This document shows positions 1 to 10,275 of a DNA stretch of 64,000 bases, one piece after another. Numbering within the stretch: position 1 is the first letter of the stretch; each line of letters begins with the position of its first letter. The DNA lies in NCBI RefSeq assembly GCF_028776105.2, contig NZ_CP145606.1:2108001-2172000 (forward strand), in the 5' to 3' direction. The position numbers were made by a program, and so were the translations under genes. A model generated the notes under the pieces. The model saw nothing but the letters and a program-made list of their open reading frames with translations, did not search any database and had not been told where the DNA came from. This stretch comes from Neisseria leonii. GTDB lineage: Bacteria > Pseudomonadota > Gammaproteobacteria > Burkholderiales > Neisseriaceae.

Positions 1-1290
1 GTCGGGTTCGACAAAGCGGGGCAGCAGGTTGACGAGGGTGGTTTTGCCGCTGCCGGAGCGGCCGACAAGGGCGGTTTTTTCGCCGGCGCGGATGTCGAGG
101 TTGAAGTGGTCCAGTGCTTTGGGGCCGTCTTCGCGGTAGCGGACGCTGACGTTTTCGAATTTCAGACGGCCTTCGACGCGGTTCAGGCTGCGGGTGCCGC
201 TGTCTTTTTCGGGGACGCGGTCGAGGAAGCCGCAGACATCGTCGGCCGCCAGAAACATGGTCTGCATGGGAATGCTGATGTTGGCGAGGTTTTTCACCGG
301 CCCCAGCATTTGCAGCATGGCGACGATGAAGGCCATGAATTCGCCGATGGTGGTGTAGCCCTGCTGGCTCTGCCACAGGGCGACGAAGATGACGACGGCC
401 AGGGCGAGCGAGGCGATCAGTTCGCTGATGGGCGATCGGGCGGCGGTGGCTTGGGTGATTTTTTTGTTCAGGCGCACCAGGGTCTGATTGACTTGGTTGA
501 AGCGGGCGGCAGCCTGCGCCTGTCCGCCGAACATTTTCACCATGCGGTGGCCGAGATGGGTTTCGTTGACGACGTTGTTGAGCGAGCCGATGCTCTGCTG
601 TGCGCCCGCAATGATGCTTTTGAGGCGGTTGCGGTAGTAGCGCGACAGCAGCGAGAGCAGGGGGAACATGACGGCGACCACGAGGCTCAGCTGCCAGTTG
701 AGATAGATCAGGACGAAGACCAGACCGATGACGATTAAGGTGTCGCGGGTGAGTGTGATGAAGACGTTGCTGGCGTTGCTGATGGAGGTTTCGGCCATCT
801 GGACCATGCTCATCAGCACGGTGCCGGAGGGGACGTCCTGATAGAATTTGGGCGGCAGCATCAGCATTTTGTCGAACATGTCGCGGCGCACATGGCTGAC
901 GGCCATCACGGACACCCATGTCATCAGGTAGGTGCTGATAAAGCGGCAGATGCCGCGTATGACGATCAGGCTGATGAAGAAAGCCGGCACAATCCAGATT
1001 TTTTCGGGCGTGCCCCAAATCCAGTACATGATCTGGTCTTTCCAGTTTTTCAGCGTGTCGATCAGGGTAGCGGCTTCGATCAGCTGCGGCGGGGCGGCAG
1101 GCGGCGCAAAGCCCTGATTGACGAGCGGGGCGATAAAGGCCGCCAGATAGCTTTCGGTGGCGGCCACGCCGACAATGGCGGCCAGCGCGGCGGCAATGCG
1201 CATTTTGTACGGCCGCACATAGCGCATCAGCCGCATAAAATTGTGCGTGTCCGCTTTGGTGAACAGGCCGAAAGTGAGTTTTTCTATCAT
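1..1290 (-). CDS. msbA: Lipid A export ABC transporter MsbA (partial, C-terminus outside window)
   Basis: Homodimeric inner-membrane half-transporter that flips lipid A-core across the inner membrane using ATP. The first 430 codons are present, read from ATG at 1288-1290. They cover the six-helix transmembrane domain and the start of the nucleotide-binding domain with Walker A GRSGSGKTT about ten residues before the window edge; the signature motif and Walker B lie beyond base 1. The protein is recognised from the order of ABC exporter features and the short N-terminal cytoplasmic helix. It is convergent with nothing and lies just downstream of glyQ on the same strand, separated by an inverted pair of uptake sequences. 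A generic type I ABC exporter is the alternative, but MsbA fits best. Confidence 0.85.
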   Translation of the reverse strand, partial: MIEKLTFGLFTKADTHNFMRLMRYVRPYKMRIAAALAAIVGVAATESYLAAFIAPLVNQGFAPPAAPPQLIEAATLIDTLKNWKDQIMYWIWGTPEKIWIVPAFFISLIVIRGICRFISTYLMTWVSVMAVSHVRRDMFDKMLMLPPKFYQDVPSGTVLMSMVQMAETSISNASNVFITLTRDTLIVIGLVFVLIYLNWQLSLVVAVMFPLLSLLSRYYRNRLKSIIAGAQQSIGSLNNVVNETHLGHRMVKMFGGQAQAAARFNQVNQTLVRLNKKITQATAARSPISELIASLALAVVIFVALWQSQQGYTTIGEFMAFIVAMLQMLGPVKNLANISIPMQTMFLAADDVCGFLDRVPEKDSGTRSLNRVEGRLKFENVSVRYREDGPKALDHFNLDIRAGEKTALVGRSGSGKTTLVNLLPRFVEPD

Positions 1291-1329
1291 AAAAGGTGTC
1301 CAGCCGCCGGGGCGGGGTTCAGGCTGCTG

Positions 1330-1375
1330 TTCAGACGGCCTGCGGGTATGGGTTTGTGTGGCCGGGCCGTCTGAA
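1330..1375 (-). terminator. Inverted uptake-sequence pair after glyQ
   Basis: TTCAGACGGCC and GGCCGTCTGAA face each other across about 24 bases, giving an 11-bp stem between the stop of glyQ and the start of msbA. It probably ends the glyQ transcript and supplies a DNA uptake site. Confidence 0.6.
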
Positions 1376-1413
1376 AACGGGTGTCTGCGGCAGGCGGCAA
1401 TCCGAACGGGGAT

Positions 1414-2325
1414 TCAGTTCTGTACGGGCTGCGTTTTGAGCAGCGGGAAGCCCAGTTTTTCGCGGCTTTCGACGAATTTTTGTGCCGCCGTGCGGCTCAA
1501 TGCGCGGATGCGGCCGATGTAGGCGGCGCGTTCGGTAACCGAAATCGCCCCGCGCGCATCGAGCAGGTTGAACGTATGCCCCGCTTTCAAAACCAGCTCG
1601 TAGGCGGGCAGGGCAAGCTGTGCGTCTTCCGTTTCTAAAAGGCGTTTGGCCTGCGCTTCGTAGCCGTTGAACTGTGCCAGCAGCCATTGTGCGTCGCTGT
1701 GCTCAAAATTGTAGGCCGACTGTTCGACTTCGTTTTGGTGGTAAACATCGCCGTAGGTAACGGTGCGGCCGTCGGGCGCACGGTTCCACACCAAATCGTA
1801 AACGTTTTCCACGCCTTGCAGATACATGGCCAAACGTTCGATGCCGTAAGTGATTTCGCCCAAAACGGGGGTGCAGTCGATACCGCCGACCTGTTGGAAA
1901 TAGGTGAACTGGGTAACTTCCATGCCGTTGAGCCACACTTCCCAGCCCAAGCCCCATGCGCCCAATGTCGGGTTTTCCCAGTCGTCTTCGACAAAGCGGA
2001 TGTCGTGGACGGTGGGGTCGATGCCCAATTCTTTCAGGCTGTCCAGATAGAGATCCTGAATATCGGCAGGCGCGGGTTTTAAGGCCACTTGAAATTGATA
2101 ATAATGTTGCAGGCGGTTGGGGTTGTCGCCGTAGCGGCCGTCTTTCGGGCGGCGGCTGGGCTGCACATAGGCGGCAGACCAAGGCTCGGGACCGAGCGCG
2201 CGCAGGCAGGTGGCCGGGTGGCTGGTACCCGCGCCGACTTCCATGTCGAAAGGCTGGATAACGGTGCAGCCTTTGCCGGCCCAGAACGTTTGCAGTTTGA
2301 AGATGATTTGTTGGAATGTGAGCAT
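1414..2325 (-). CDS. glyQ: Glycyl-tRNA synthetase alpha subunit
   Basis: Catalytic subunit of the bacterial alpha2beta2 glycyl-tRNA synthetase (class II), which activates glycine and charges tRNA-Gly. It is 303 aa, the usual family length. It opens with the typical N-terminus [15 protein letters not shown] and carries the conserved stretches [33 protein letters not shown] and [20 protein letters not shown]. The start at 2325 matches the family. The beta subunit glyS is often the next gene, but here msbA follows, so glyS must lie elsewhere. Confidence 0.97.
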   Translation of the reverse strand: MLTFQQIIFKLQTFWAGKGCTVIQPFDMEVGAGTSHPATCLRALGPEPWSAAYVQPSRRPKDGRYGDNPNRLQHYYQFQVALKPAPADIQDLYLDSLKELGIDPTVHDIRFVEDDWENPTLGAWGLGWEVWLNGMEVTQFTYFQQVGGIDCTPVLGEITYGIERLAMYLQGVENVYDLVWNRAPDGRTVTYGDVYHQNEVEQSAYNFEHSDAQWLLAQFNGYEAQAKRLLETEDAQLALPAYELVLKAGHTFNLLDARGAISVTERAAYIGRIRALSRTAAQKFVESREKLGFPLLKTQPVQN

Positions 2326-2497
2326 GGCGGAAACAGCAGTTGCGCTAAAAAGGTATTATTCTACTGTTTTGTTACCGTTTTGTGTATGCCTGCGGCTGCC
2401 GTTTGACGGTATGCCGCTTTATTTTCGGGGGCGTTTGGGTATAATGCGCGACGAATGAAATACTTGATGTCGGATTTGCAATCGAAAAGGAATGAAA

Positions 2498-3058
2498 ATG
2501 TCTGATAACAACGATCACAAAGAGCAGCGCATCGGCCTGTGGCTGGCCGGCGGTGCGGCGGGTTTGACCGTACTGACCACGCTGTTTTTATCGGTGTGGG
2601 GCTGGGAGAACGGCAAAATCGAAGGCTCGCCCGCTTATGGCGCGGCCTCTGCGGCAGCGGGCGGCGGTGCGGCTTCCGCTGCGAGCAGTCCGGCCGAAGT
2701 GATTCTGGCAGCGGAAACCGTCGAAAGCGACGGTGCGCGCGTGGAAGTGATTGACGGTGTGGTGAAGTTCTATTTTGCCACCGGAAAATCCGATTTGGCC
2801 GCCGGTGCGTCCGACGCGCTGAAAGATGTGCTGGAAGGTGTGAAAGCGGGCAGAACGGCCGTGATTTCGGGCTACCACAGCGCAAGCGGCAGTGCGGCTT
2901 TGAACGAAGAGCTGTCGAAACAGCGCGCGTTTGCCGTGCGCGATGCCCTGCTGGGTTTCGGTGTGCCGGAAAGCCGGATCGAATTGCGCAAACCTGCCGA
3001 TACGGAAGCGGGACAGGGCGCGCAAGCCCAGCGTGTCGAAGTCTTACTGGCCGATTGA
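2498..3058 (+). CDS. Membrane-anchored OmpA-domain protein
   Basis: Protein of 186 aa with an N-terminal hydrophobic anchor (about residues 16-40), an Ala/Gly/Ser-rich linker, and a C-terminal OmpA-like domain containing VKFYFATGKSDL and SKQRAFAVRDALLGFGV. Such domains bind peptidoglycan non-covalently, so the likely site is the inner membrane facing the periplasm. ATG at 2498 was chosen over ATG at 2492 because AAAAGG at 2485-2490 lies 7 bases before 2498 but only 1 base before 2492. The gene stands alone, divergent from glyQ, and ends in a strong terminator. The specific role is unknown. Confidence 0.8.
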   Translation: MSDNNDHKEQRIGLWLAGGAAGLTVLTTLFLSVWGWENGKIEGSPAYGAASAAAGGGAASAASSPAEVILAAETVESDGARVEVIDGVVKFYFATGKSDLAAGASDALKDVLEGVKAGRTAVISGYHSASGSAALNEELSKQRAFAVRDALLGFGVPESRIELRKPADTEAGQGAQAQRVEVLLAD

Positions 3059-3110
3059 TGACGGAGGCCGTCTGAAACGCTGTCTGCATTTTGTCTGATG
3101 ATTGGAAAAA

Positions 3111-3144
3111 AAACCGATTTCCGTTGCGGAATCGGTTTTTTTTT
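3111..3144 (+). terminator. Rho-independent terminator of the OmpA-domain gene
   Basis: The stem AAACCGATTCC-like arm at 3111-3121 pairs with GGAATCGGTTT around 3128-3138 and is followed by a run of T. The A-rich 5' side makes it usable from either strand. Confidence 0.85.
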
Positions 3145-3162
3145 GCCGGTTGAAAAATATGC

Positions 3163-3446
3163 GGTAGGTCGGATTCTTGAATCCGACATTCTGTTTATCG
3201 GACAGAATACAGGCCGTCTGAAAACGGTATTTGTGCTGTGAAGATTCGCAGCATACGGCTTCCGGCAGTTTGCCGCCATCTGAATCGAAACCGGTTCCCC
3301 GAGGGAGAGACGGTTTTTTTGTTGCCGGCCGGGTTTGGCGGGAATCGGACGGTATGGTTTTCCGATTGGGTGGTGGTGTCGGATACGAGTATCCGACCTA
3401 CGGTTGGAGCGTTTAGTACGGGGTAGGTCGGATTCTTGAATCTGAC
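3163..3446. repeat. REP-like palindrome cluster (three copies)
   Basis: The copies lie at 3164-3187 (+), 3378-3401 (-) and 3423-3446 (+). Each is GTAG, then G, then two 8-base complementary arms (TCGGATTC/GAATCCGA or TCGGATAC/GTATCCGA) round a 2-base spacer, then C. The plus copies are each followed by a second small palindrome (ATTCTGT...ACAGAAT) and an uptake sequence. Confidence 0.8.
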
Positions 3447-3524
3447 ATTCTGTTTGTCGGACAGAATGCAGGCCGTCTGAAAACGGTATCAGCATTTTGT
3501 GTCGGATATGACCATCCGCCCTAT

Positions 3525-3558
3525 GCCGTCTGAAAACCGTGCCGTGTTTTCAGACGGC
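3525..3558 (-). terminator. Inverted uptake-sequence terminator of dsbD
   Basis: GCCGTCTGAAAAC and GTTTTCAGACGGC form a 13-bp stem just past the dsbD stop codon on the minus strand. Confidence 0.7.
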
Positions 3559-3578
3559 CTGCCGTATCGGCGGTGTAT

Positions 3579-5357
3579 TTAAGGATTGGCGGCGTTTTCG
3601 CGGTACCAGTCGATAAAGGCCTGCGGCTTGACGAAGCCCAGCAGCGGTTCGCTGCGGCTGCCGCTGCTTTTGAGCACGAAAATGCCCGGCGGGCCGAACA
3701 GGCCGTATTCTTTGAGCAGTGCCTGATGTTCGGGGGTGTTGGCGGTCAGGTCTATGGTGAAGAAACGGCGCATCGGTACGGCACGGGCAACGGCGGCATC
3801 GTTGAGGGTGCGCGCTTCCATCTGTTTGCATGCCACGCACCAGTCGGCATAGAAATCGAGCAGGACGGGGGTATCGGGCTCTTCGCGCAGGGCGCGGTCG
3901 ATGGCGGCTTTCAGTTCGGCCACAGACTCCGTTTTCAGGCCGCGCTGCACGGCGGCGGTCTGCTGCGGGTAGAGGGAGAGCAGGCTGTGCAGGGCGGTGG
4001 TTTGGCCGCGCGCGCTCTGTATGCCGAACCAGCTGCCGCCCGCCAGCAGCAGAATGCCGGCTGTGCAGGCGGCAGCGGCGGCGTGCGTGGGAGCGGCGCG
4101 CGTTTTCAGACGGCCTGCCAGCAGCAGGACGGCGGGAACGAGCAGCAGCAGGGTGTAGAGTACCGCGCTGAGTGCGTAGGGCAGGAAGCCCGAGGCCAGA
4201 TAAACGGCCACGCCCAAAAGCAGGAAGCCGAACGCGTATTTCACCGTGTTCATCCACGCGCCCGCTTTGGGCAGCAGGTGCGCGCCGAACGTGCCGATCA
4301 GAATCAGCGGCAGGCCGGTGCCCACCGCCATGGCGTACAGCGCGATACCGCCGAGCGCGGCATCGCCGGTTTGGCCGATGTAGCCCAGCGCGAATGCCAG
4401 AGGCGGTGCCACGCAGGGGCCGACAATCAGTGCGGAGAGCATGCCCATGCCGAATACCGATGCGGCGCGGCCGCCCGATAAGCGGTTGCTCTGCTGCTGG
4501 AAGTAGCTCTGCCATGCGGCGGGCAGTTGCAGGTTGAATACGCCGAACATGGACAAGGCCAAAACCACCATCACGGCAGCGGCGGCCAAAACCACCCAAG
4601 CCTGTTGCAGCCATACGGTCAGCAGCGATCCGGTCATGCCTGCCAATACGCCGACCAGTGTGTAGGTCAGCGCCAGCCCCTGCGTGTACAGCAGCGTCAG
4701 CACGAAAGCGCGCCGTTTACCGCTCTGCGGCCCGCCGACCACGATGCCGGACACAATCGGAATCAGCGGATACATACAGGCGGTAAAACTCAAACCCAGT
4801 CCGGCGAAAAAAAAGGCCGCCAGATTGCGGCCCAAGGTATCCCGAGACAATGTGAAGCGGCCGCTGTCCGGTACGGGCGGGCGGGCGGCGGGAGCGGTAA
4901 ACGGATTGGCTGCTTTGGCCGGCGGGCGGTACAGCCCTTCGCCCGTAATGTCGAACGAGATTTGCGCGGGCGGATAGCACACGCCGACATCGGCACAGCC
5001 CTGATAAGTCAGGGTCAGGCGGTAGGGCGCGTCGGGTGTTTTGGTATAGGGCCAGAGAATCTGTGCCGCATGGTAATAAACCGGCTGGCGGCCGAAAAAT
5101 TCGTCTTCTTTCTCTTCGGCCGGACTGAATACCGGCGAGCCCAAGGCAGCATCGGGGTCGGTCTGCGCTTCGAGTTTGGCCTGATAGAGATAGTAGCCGT
5201 CGGCGATTTGGAACTGCACGTTCAGGCCGCTGCCGCCTGCCTGCACCTGCGGCACAAACGCCGCTTCGGGCGGCAGCAGTTTTGATGCGTCGATGGCGTA
5301 CGCGCTGTGGCACAGGGCAAAGAGGCTGAGTAAAAAGGCGAAGAAACGTTGCGGCAT
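3579..5357 (-). CDS. dsbD: Thiol:disulfide interchange protein DsbD
   Basis: Moves electrons from cytoplasmic thioredoxin across the inner membrane to periplasmic thiol reductases such as DsbC and cytochrome c maturation factors. The layout is complete over 592 aa: signal peptide MPQRFFAFLLSLFALCHSAYA, an alpha domain with paired Cys (GCADVGVC), an eight-helix membrane domain, and a C-terminal thioredoxin fold with the active site CVAC in YADWCVACKQME. ATG at 5357 is preferred to an in-frame start 45 bases upstream because it gives a clean signal peptide and sits 10 bases after the glutathione peroxidase stop, suggesting one transcript. An uptake sequence is embedded in the coding region near 4110. 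Confidence 0.95.
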   Translation of the reverse strand: MPQRFFAFLLSLFALCHSAYAIDASKLLPPEAAFVPQVQAGGSGLNVQFQIADGYYLYQAKLEAQTDPDAALGSPVFSPAEEKEDEFFGRQPVYYHAAQILWPYTKTPDAPYRLTLTYQGCADVGVCYPPAQISFDITGEGLYRPPAKAANPFTAPAARPPVPDSGRFTLSRDTLGRNLAAFFFAGLGLSFTACMYPLIPIVSGIVVGGPQSGKRRAFVLTLLYTQGLALTYTLVGVLAGMTGSLLTVWLQQAWVVLAAAAVMVVLALSMFGVFNLQLPAAWQSYFQQQSNRLSGGRAASVFGMGMLSALIVGPCVAPPLAFALGYIGQTGDAALGGIALYAMAVGTGLPLILIGTFGAHLLPKAGAWMNTVKYAFGFLLLGVAVYLASGFLPYALSAVLYTLLLLVPAVLLLAGRLKTRAAPTHAAAAACTAGILLLAGGSWFGIQSARGQTTALHSLLSLYPQQTAAVQRGLKTESVAELKAAIDRALREEPDTPVLLDFYADWCVACKQMEARTLNDAAVARAVPMRRFFTIDLTANTPEHQALLKEYGLFGPPGIFVLKSSGSRSEPLLGFVKPQAFIDWYRENAANP

Positions 5358-5367
5358 GGCGGATTCT

Positions 5368-5916
5368 TTATGCGGGTTGGGACAGCAGTTTTTCGACGGC
5401 ACCGGCCAGATCGGCGGGTTTTTCGCTGGGTGCGTAGCGCGCGACGACTTGGCCTTGGCGGTTGATCAGGAATTTGGTGAAATTCCATTTGATGTCGCTG
5501 CCTTCGCGTTTTTCGCCGATGGCGGCAAGTTTGAGCAGCAGCTCTTTGAACGCCGAACCGCCCGTATCTTCTGGTTGTTGTGTTTTAAGCCAAGTATAGA
5601 GCGGGTGTTCGTTTGCGCCGTTGACATCGATTTTGTCGAAAATCTTAAATTCGGTGCCGAATTTGAGTTGGCAGGTTTGCGCGATTTCGCCTGCGTTTTC
5701 GGGAGCCTGTCCGCGGAACTGGTTGCACGGGAAATCGAGAATTTCCAAACCCTGCGCGCGGTAGGCGGCGTAGAGCTGTTGCAGTTCGGTGTATTGCGGG
5801 GTCAGGCCGCAGCGGGTGGCGGTATTGACAATCAGCAGGACTTTGTCCCGGTAGTCGGACAGGCTGACGGGGCGGCCGGCGGCATCGGGCAGGGTAAAAT
5901 CGTATAATTTGCTCAT
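5368..5916 (-). CDS. gpxA: Glutathione peroxidase (cysteine type)
   Basis: Thiol peroxidase of 182 aa that reduces hydrogen or lipid peroxides. The catalytic residue is Cys (NTATRCGLTPQY), not selenocysteine. The partner residues Gln and Trp are in the family motifs FPCNQFRGQ and WNFTKFLI. AAGGAAA lies 7 bases before the ATG. It forms an apparent operon with dsbD downstream, a sensible pairing of two thiol redox genes. Bacterial members often use thioredoxin rather than glutathione, so the physiological donor is uncertain. Confidence 0.93.
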   Translation of the reverse strand: MSKLYDFTLPDAAGRPVSLSDYRDKVLLIVNTATRCGLTPQYTELQQLYAAYRAQGLEILDFPCNQFRGQAPENAGEIAQTCQLKFGTEFKIFDKIDVNGANEHPLYTWLKTQQPEDTGGSAFKELLLKLAAIGEKREGSDIKWNFTKFLINRQGQVVARYAPSEKPADLAGAVEKLLSQPA

Positions 5917-6006
5917 GGCGGTTTCCTTATGGTTTTGCGGCGGCGCATAGGCCGCCTGAAATGATAGTGTGCCGCACGATTTCGGCGTAACAGAAGCGGG
6001 CCGGGA

Positions 6007-7011
<1,005 letters not shown>

Positions 7012-7053
7012 GGCTGGCGGCGGGGAAAATAAAGGCCGATTCTACCTGAAAGC

Positions 7054-7093
7054 AGGCCGTCTGAAAAATGAGGGGGCGGTTTTCAGACGGCCT
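7054..7093 (-). terminator. Inverted uptake-sequence terminator of trkH
   Basis: AGGCCGTCTGAAAA pairs with TTTTCAGACGGCCT about 17 bases before the trkH stop codon on the plus coordinate, that is just downstream of trkH in its own direction. Confidence 0.7.
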
Positions 7094-7109
7094 GTCGGGT
7101 TCGGGCGGT

Positions 7110-8564
7110 TTATTTGCGCCAGTAGGCGGGTGTGAGCAGGATAAAGACGGTGAAGATTTCCAGCCGCCCCAGCAGCATCACGGCGGTGCACAGCCATTTT
7201 TGCAGGCCGGAGAGTTCGGCGTAGCTGTAAGCGGGGCCGACCATGCCCAGGCCGGGACCTGCGTTGGTAATACAGGCCAGTGTGGCGGAGAGGGCGGTAA
7301 TAAAGTCCAGCCCGCTCGCCAGCAGTGCCAGCGTAAAGACGACGACGGTCATGAAATAGACAAATACAAACGCCATCACGGCCATGGCCGTGCGTTCGGA
7401 AACCGACCGGCGGTTGATTTTGACGTTGTGCACCGCATTCGGGTGCAGAAGCAGCAGCATTTCGCGCAGGCTGAATCTGGCCAAAACGATGGCGCGTGCC
7501 AGCTTGATGCCGCCGCCCATCGAGCCAGTGTTGGCCAGAATATTGGCGAGGAAAAACATCCACAGGCTGACAATCAGCGGCCACGAGCCGAAGTCGGCAT
7601 TGGCAAAGCCGTTGGCTAGGCCGATGGAGGTCAGGTTGAAGGCGGTGTAGCGCAGTGCGTCGGGTAGGGGGTAATAGCCCGTCTGCCACAAATAAAGTGT
7701 GCAGACGGCGATGCTGGCGGCCAGAAACAGCAGCATGGTGCGCACTTCTTCGTGCCGCCAGTAGGGTTTGAGCGATTTTTCGCGCCAAGCGGTGAAGTGG
7801 GCGGCGAAATTGGCAGCGGCCAGAACCGTGGCGGCGGTGATGACGGCTTCGATGGCGGGCGAGTCGAAAAAGGCGATGCTGTTGTCGTGGGTGGAAAAAC
7901 CGCCCAGCGCGAACGTGGACATGGCGTGACAGACGGCATCGAACCAGCTCATGCCCGCCGCTTTGAGTGCCAGACAGGTGGCGGCGGTGAAGGCCAGATA
8001 AATCAGCCACAGCCGTTTGGCCGTCTGCGAGATGCGCGGTGCCATTTTGCTGTCTTTGTCGATGCCGGGGATTTCGGCTTTGAACAGCTGGGTGCCGCCC
8101 ACGCCCAGCATGGGCAAAATGGCGACGGCCAGAACGATGATGCCCATGCCGCCCAGCCAGTTCATCATATGCCGCCAGAAATTGAGCGAGGGGGCGAGTG
8201 TGTCGAGGCCGGTGATGACGGTGGCGCCGGTGGTGGTCAGGCCGCTGACCGCTTCAAAAAAGGCATCGGTATAGCTGATGTTGGGGAAATAAACATACAG
8301 CGGCAGCGAGGAAATGGCGGCAAAACCCAGCCACAGCATCACCACCAGCGTGAAGCCGTCGCGCGGGCGCAGTTCGCGTTCGTGCCGCGCGGTCAGAAGG
8401 GCGGTAATCAGCGAGCCGGCAAAGGTGGCTGCGGCCGTGGCGGCGAAAGCGGAAAATGCGTCGTCGCGGTAGATAAAGGAAACCAGCGTCGGTACCAGCA
8501 TCACCAGCGCATACAGAATGCCCAGTTTGGCCAGGACGTGGATAATCGGAATAATTTTGTGCAT
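7110..8564 (-). CDS. trkH: Trk potassium uptake membrane subunit TrkH
   Basis: Polytopic inner-membrane K+ channel subunit of 484 aa. It contains the four-fold repeated membrane-pore-membrane units expected for the family, with selectivity-filter-like segments such as SGLTTTGATV, STFALGGFS, TSIGLANG and TNAGPGLG, and the conserved NTGSMGGGIKLAR. It lies 68 bases downstream of trkA on the same strand with an uptake-sequence hairpin between, so both genes of the system are adjacent though perhaps not equally transcribed. Confidence 0.95.
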   Translation of the reverse strand: MHKIIPIIHVLAKLGILYALVMLVPTLVSFIYRDDAFSAFAATAAATFAGSLITALLTARHERELRPRDGFTLVVMLWLGFAAISSLPLYVYFPNISYTDAFFEAVSGLTTTGATVITGLDTLAPSLNFWRHMMNWLGGMGIIVLAVAILPMLGVGGTQLFKAEIPGIDKDSKMAPRISQTAKRLWLIYLAFTAATCLALKAAGMSWFDAVCHAMSTFALGGFSTHDNSIAFFDSPAIEAVITAATVLAAANFAAHFTAWREKSLKPYWRHEEVRTMLLFLAASIAVCTLYLWQTGYYPLPDALRYTAFNLTSIGLANGFANADFGSWPLIVSLWMFFLANILANTGSMGGGIKLARAIVLARFSLREMLLLLHPNAVHNVKINRRSVSERTAMAVMAFVFVYFMTVVVFTLALLASGLDFITALSATLACITNAGPGLGMVGPAYSYAELSGLQKWLCTAVMLLGRLEIFTVFILLTPAYWRK

Positions 8565-8587
8565 GGTCGTGCCTGATTGAGTTTGGC

Positions 8588-8630
8588 GGCCGTCTGAAAA
8601 TCGGGCTGCGTACCGTTTCAGACGGCCTTT
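8588..8630 (-). terminator. Inverted uptake-sequence hairpin between trkA and trkH
   Basis: GGCCGTCTGAAA and TTTCAGACGGCC face each other followed on the minus strand by A/T-poor sequence. It could attenuate read-through from trkA into trkH. Confidence 0.5.
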
Positions 8631-8632
8631 TG

Positions 8633-10033
8633 TCAGCCGAAAAAGCCCACTTTCACCTGAATCAGCTTTTCCAAATCCGGCAGCACGCGGCGGCGCGATA
8701 CGAAGAAAATCAAATGGTCGCCGTCCATCATGACCGCGTCTTCCTTATGACCCATGACAACGGTTTCGCCGCGCACCAGCCCGGCAAAGTGGCAGCCCTG
8801 CGGCCAGCGGACTTCCGATATGCGACGGCCGACCAGTGCGGACGTTTCCGGCGTGCCGTGCACCACCACTTCAACCGCTTCCGCGCTGCCCCGGCGCAGC
8901 GGGTGGATGGCGGCCACGTCGCCGTGGCGGATATGCGCCAGAATGCCGCCGATGGTAATCAGGTGCGGCGACACCACAATATCGATCTGGTTGCCTTCGA
9001 GCAGGTCCACATAGCGCGAACGGTTGATAATCGTGACCACGCGGCGGGCACCCAAATCTTTGGCCAGCAGGCTGGACATAATATTGTTTTCGTCGTCGTT
9101 GGTTAAGGCGAGGAAAACGTCGATTTCGTCGATGTATTCTTCGGTCAGCAGGTTTTCGTCGGTGGCAGAGCCCTGCAAAACCAGAGCGTTGTTCAGATTG
9201 TCGGCCAGCCAGTGGGCACGGGCGGGGTTGTTTTCGATGATTTTGATGTCGTAGAGCTGCTCCGCCTGCTTGGCCAGGCGGTAGCCGATGTTGCCGCCGC
9301 CCGCAATCATCACCCGCCGCGTGCGCTGTTCGTTCGGACGCAGCTCGCGCATGATGGTTTTGACATGGCGGCTGTCGGCGAGGAAACAGATTTCGTCGTC
9401 TTCGATAATCACGGTTTGCGCCGAGGGCACAATCAGGCGGTCGTTGCGGTAGATGGCGCAGATTTGGCAGTCCACATTTTCGGGCAGGTGGCCGTTGATT
9501 TCGGCAATCGGCCGGTTGATCAGCAGGCCGCCGCTTTGCGCGCGCAGCACCACCATACGCGCTTTGTCGTCGGCAAAACGCAACACCTGCAATGCGCTGG
9601 TGTAGCTCAACAGCGCGGCCAGCCGTTCGGTTACCAGCTGCTCGGGGCTGATGGTTTCGGTAACGTCGAATGCCTGCCATGTGCCGGCTTCATCTTCGCG
9701 GCCGCCGTCAAATTCCAGATAGTCGGTTTGGCGCACGCGCGCGATGCGGTAGGGAATATTGAAAACGTCTGCCGCTATTTTGCAGGCAACCAGATTGGTT
9801 TCGTCAAAACGGGTCAGTGCCAGCAGCATATCGCAGTCGGCCGCGCCCGCAGCGGCCAGCACCGAGGGGGAAGCGCCGTTGCCGACAATGGTCTGCACAT
9901 CCAGATGGCTGCCCAGATTGCGCAGCGCCGATTCGCTCGGGTCGATAATCGTAACGTCGTTATTGGGCAGGGCGGCCAGATTGTGCGCCACCGTCGAGCC
10001 GACCTGTCCGCTGCCGAGAATGATGATTTTCAC
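8633..10033 (-). CDS. trkA: Trk system potassium regulatory subunit TrkA
   Basis: Cytoplasmic NAD(H)/nucleotide-binding ring that gates TrkH. The 466-aa protein has two RCK units, each a Rossmann fold (GSGQVGSTVAHNLA at the start and GGGNIGYRLAKQAEQ in the middle) followed by a TrkA-C domain. I place the start at GTG 10031-10033, which gives KIIILGSGQVGS as the N-terminus. An ATG 69 bases upstream would add an unlikely basic extension and make the protein longer than the family norm of about 458 aa. Confidence 0.93.
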   Translation of the reverse strand: MKIIILGSGQVGSTVAHNLAALPNNDVTIIDPSESALRNLGSHLDVQTIVGNGASPSVLAAAGAADCDMLLALTRFDETNLVACKIAADVFNIPYRIARVRQTDYLEFDGGREDEAGTWQAFDVTETISPEQLVTERLAALLSYTSALQVLRFADDKARMVVLRAQSGGLLINRPIAEINGHLPENVDCQICAIYRNDRLIVPSAQTVIIEDDEICFLADSRHVKTIMRELRPNEQRTRRVMIAGGGNIGYRLAKQAEQLYDIKIIENNPARAHWLADNLNNALVLQGSATDENLLTEEYIDEIDVFLALTNDDENNIMSSLLAKDLGARRVVTIINRSRYVDLLEGNQIDIVVSPHLITIGGILAHIRHGDVAAIHPLRRGSAEAVEVVVHGTPETSALVGRRISEVRWPQGCHFAGLVRGETVVMGHKEDAVMMDGDHLIFFVSRRRVLPDLEKLIQVKVGFFG

Positions 10034-10156
10034 AATAGATGCCGGTTGCCGAACCGGGTCAAGAAGTTGGAAGCGGCGTATTTTAGCGCGTTTGGGGCGC
10101 AAGCAGTATCTGTTTCCCGCCTTTTTGCAACAAAGTGAAAAATATGGATAGAAGGC

Positions 10157-10195
10157 TTGACTTTTTCTTGACTTTCGGGGGGTAGACGGTATAGT
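10157..10195 (+). promoter_or_regulatory. Sigma-70 promoter of the lipoprotein/Slam cassette
   Basis: TTGACT at 10168-10173 and TATAGT at 10190-10195 are 16 bases apart. A second TTGACT starts at 10157. Transcription would begin near 10202, about 75 bases before the lipoprotein start. Confidence 0.7.
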
Positions 10196-10275
10196 ACGGG
10201 CTTTACGGCCGTCTGAATTCAGGTATCGGCTGCCATGCGGTTTTTATCTGGAAACCAATCAAAGGAGCAACTGTA

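Larger units (their letters stand above)
3145..3578. other. Gene-free repeat cluster between the OmpA-domain gene and dsbD
   Basis: No convincing gene lies in these 434 bases. They hold three GTAG-headed palindromes, a degenerate fourth (3501-3524), two copies of a 68-bp composite repeat (3163-3230 and 3422-3489), several uptake sequences, and the dsbD terminator. Confidence 0.75.

Noticed and set aside
3150..3560. Correia-type repeat or dRS3 element
   Set aside because: The palindromes share neither the Correia inverted ends nor the ATTCCC...GGGAAT core; the GTAG foot points to a REP family.
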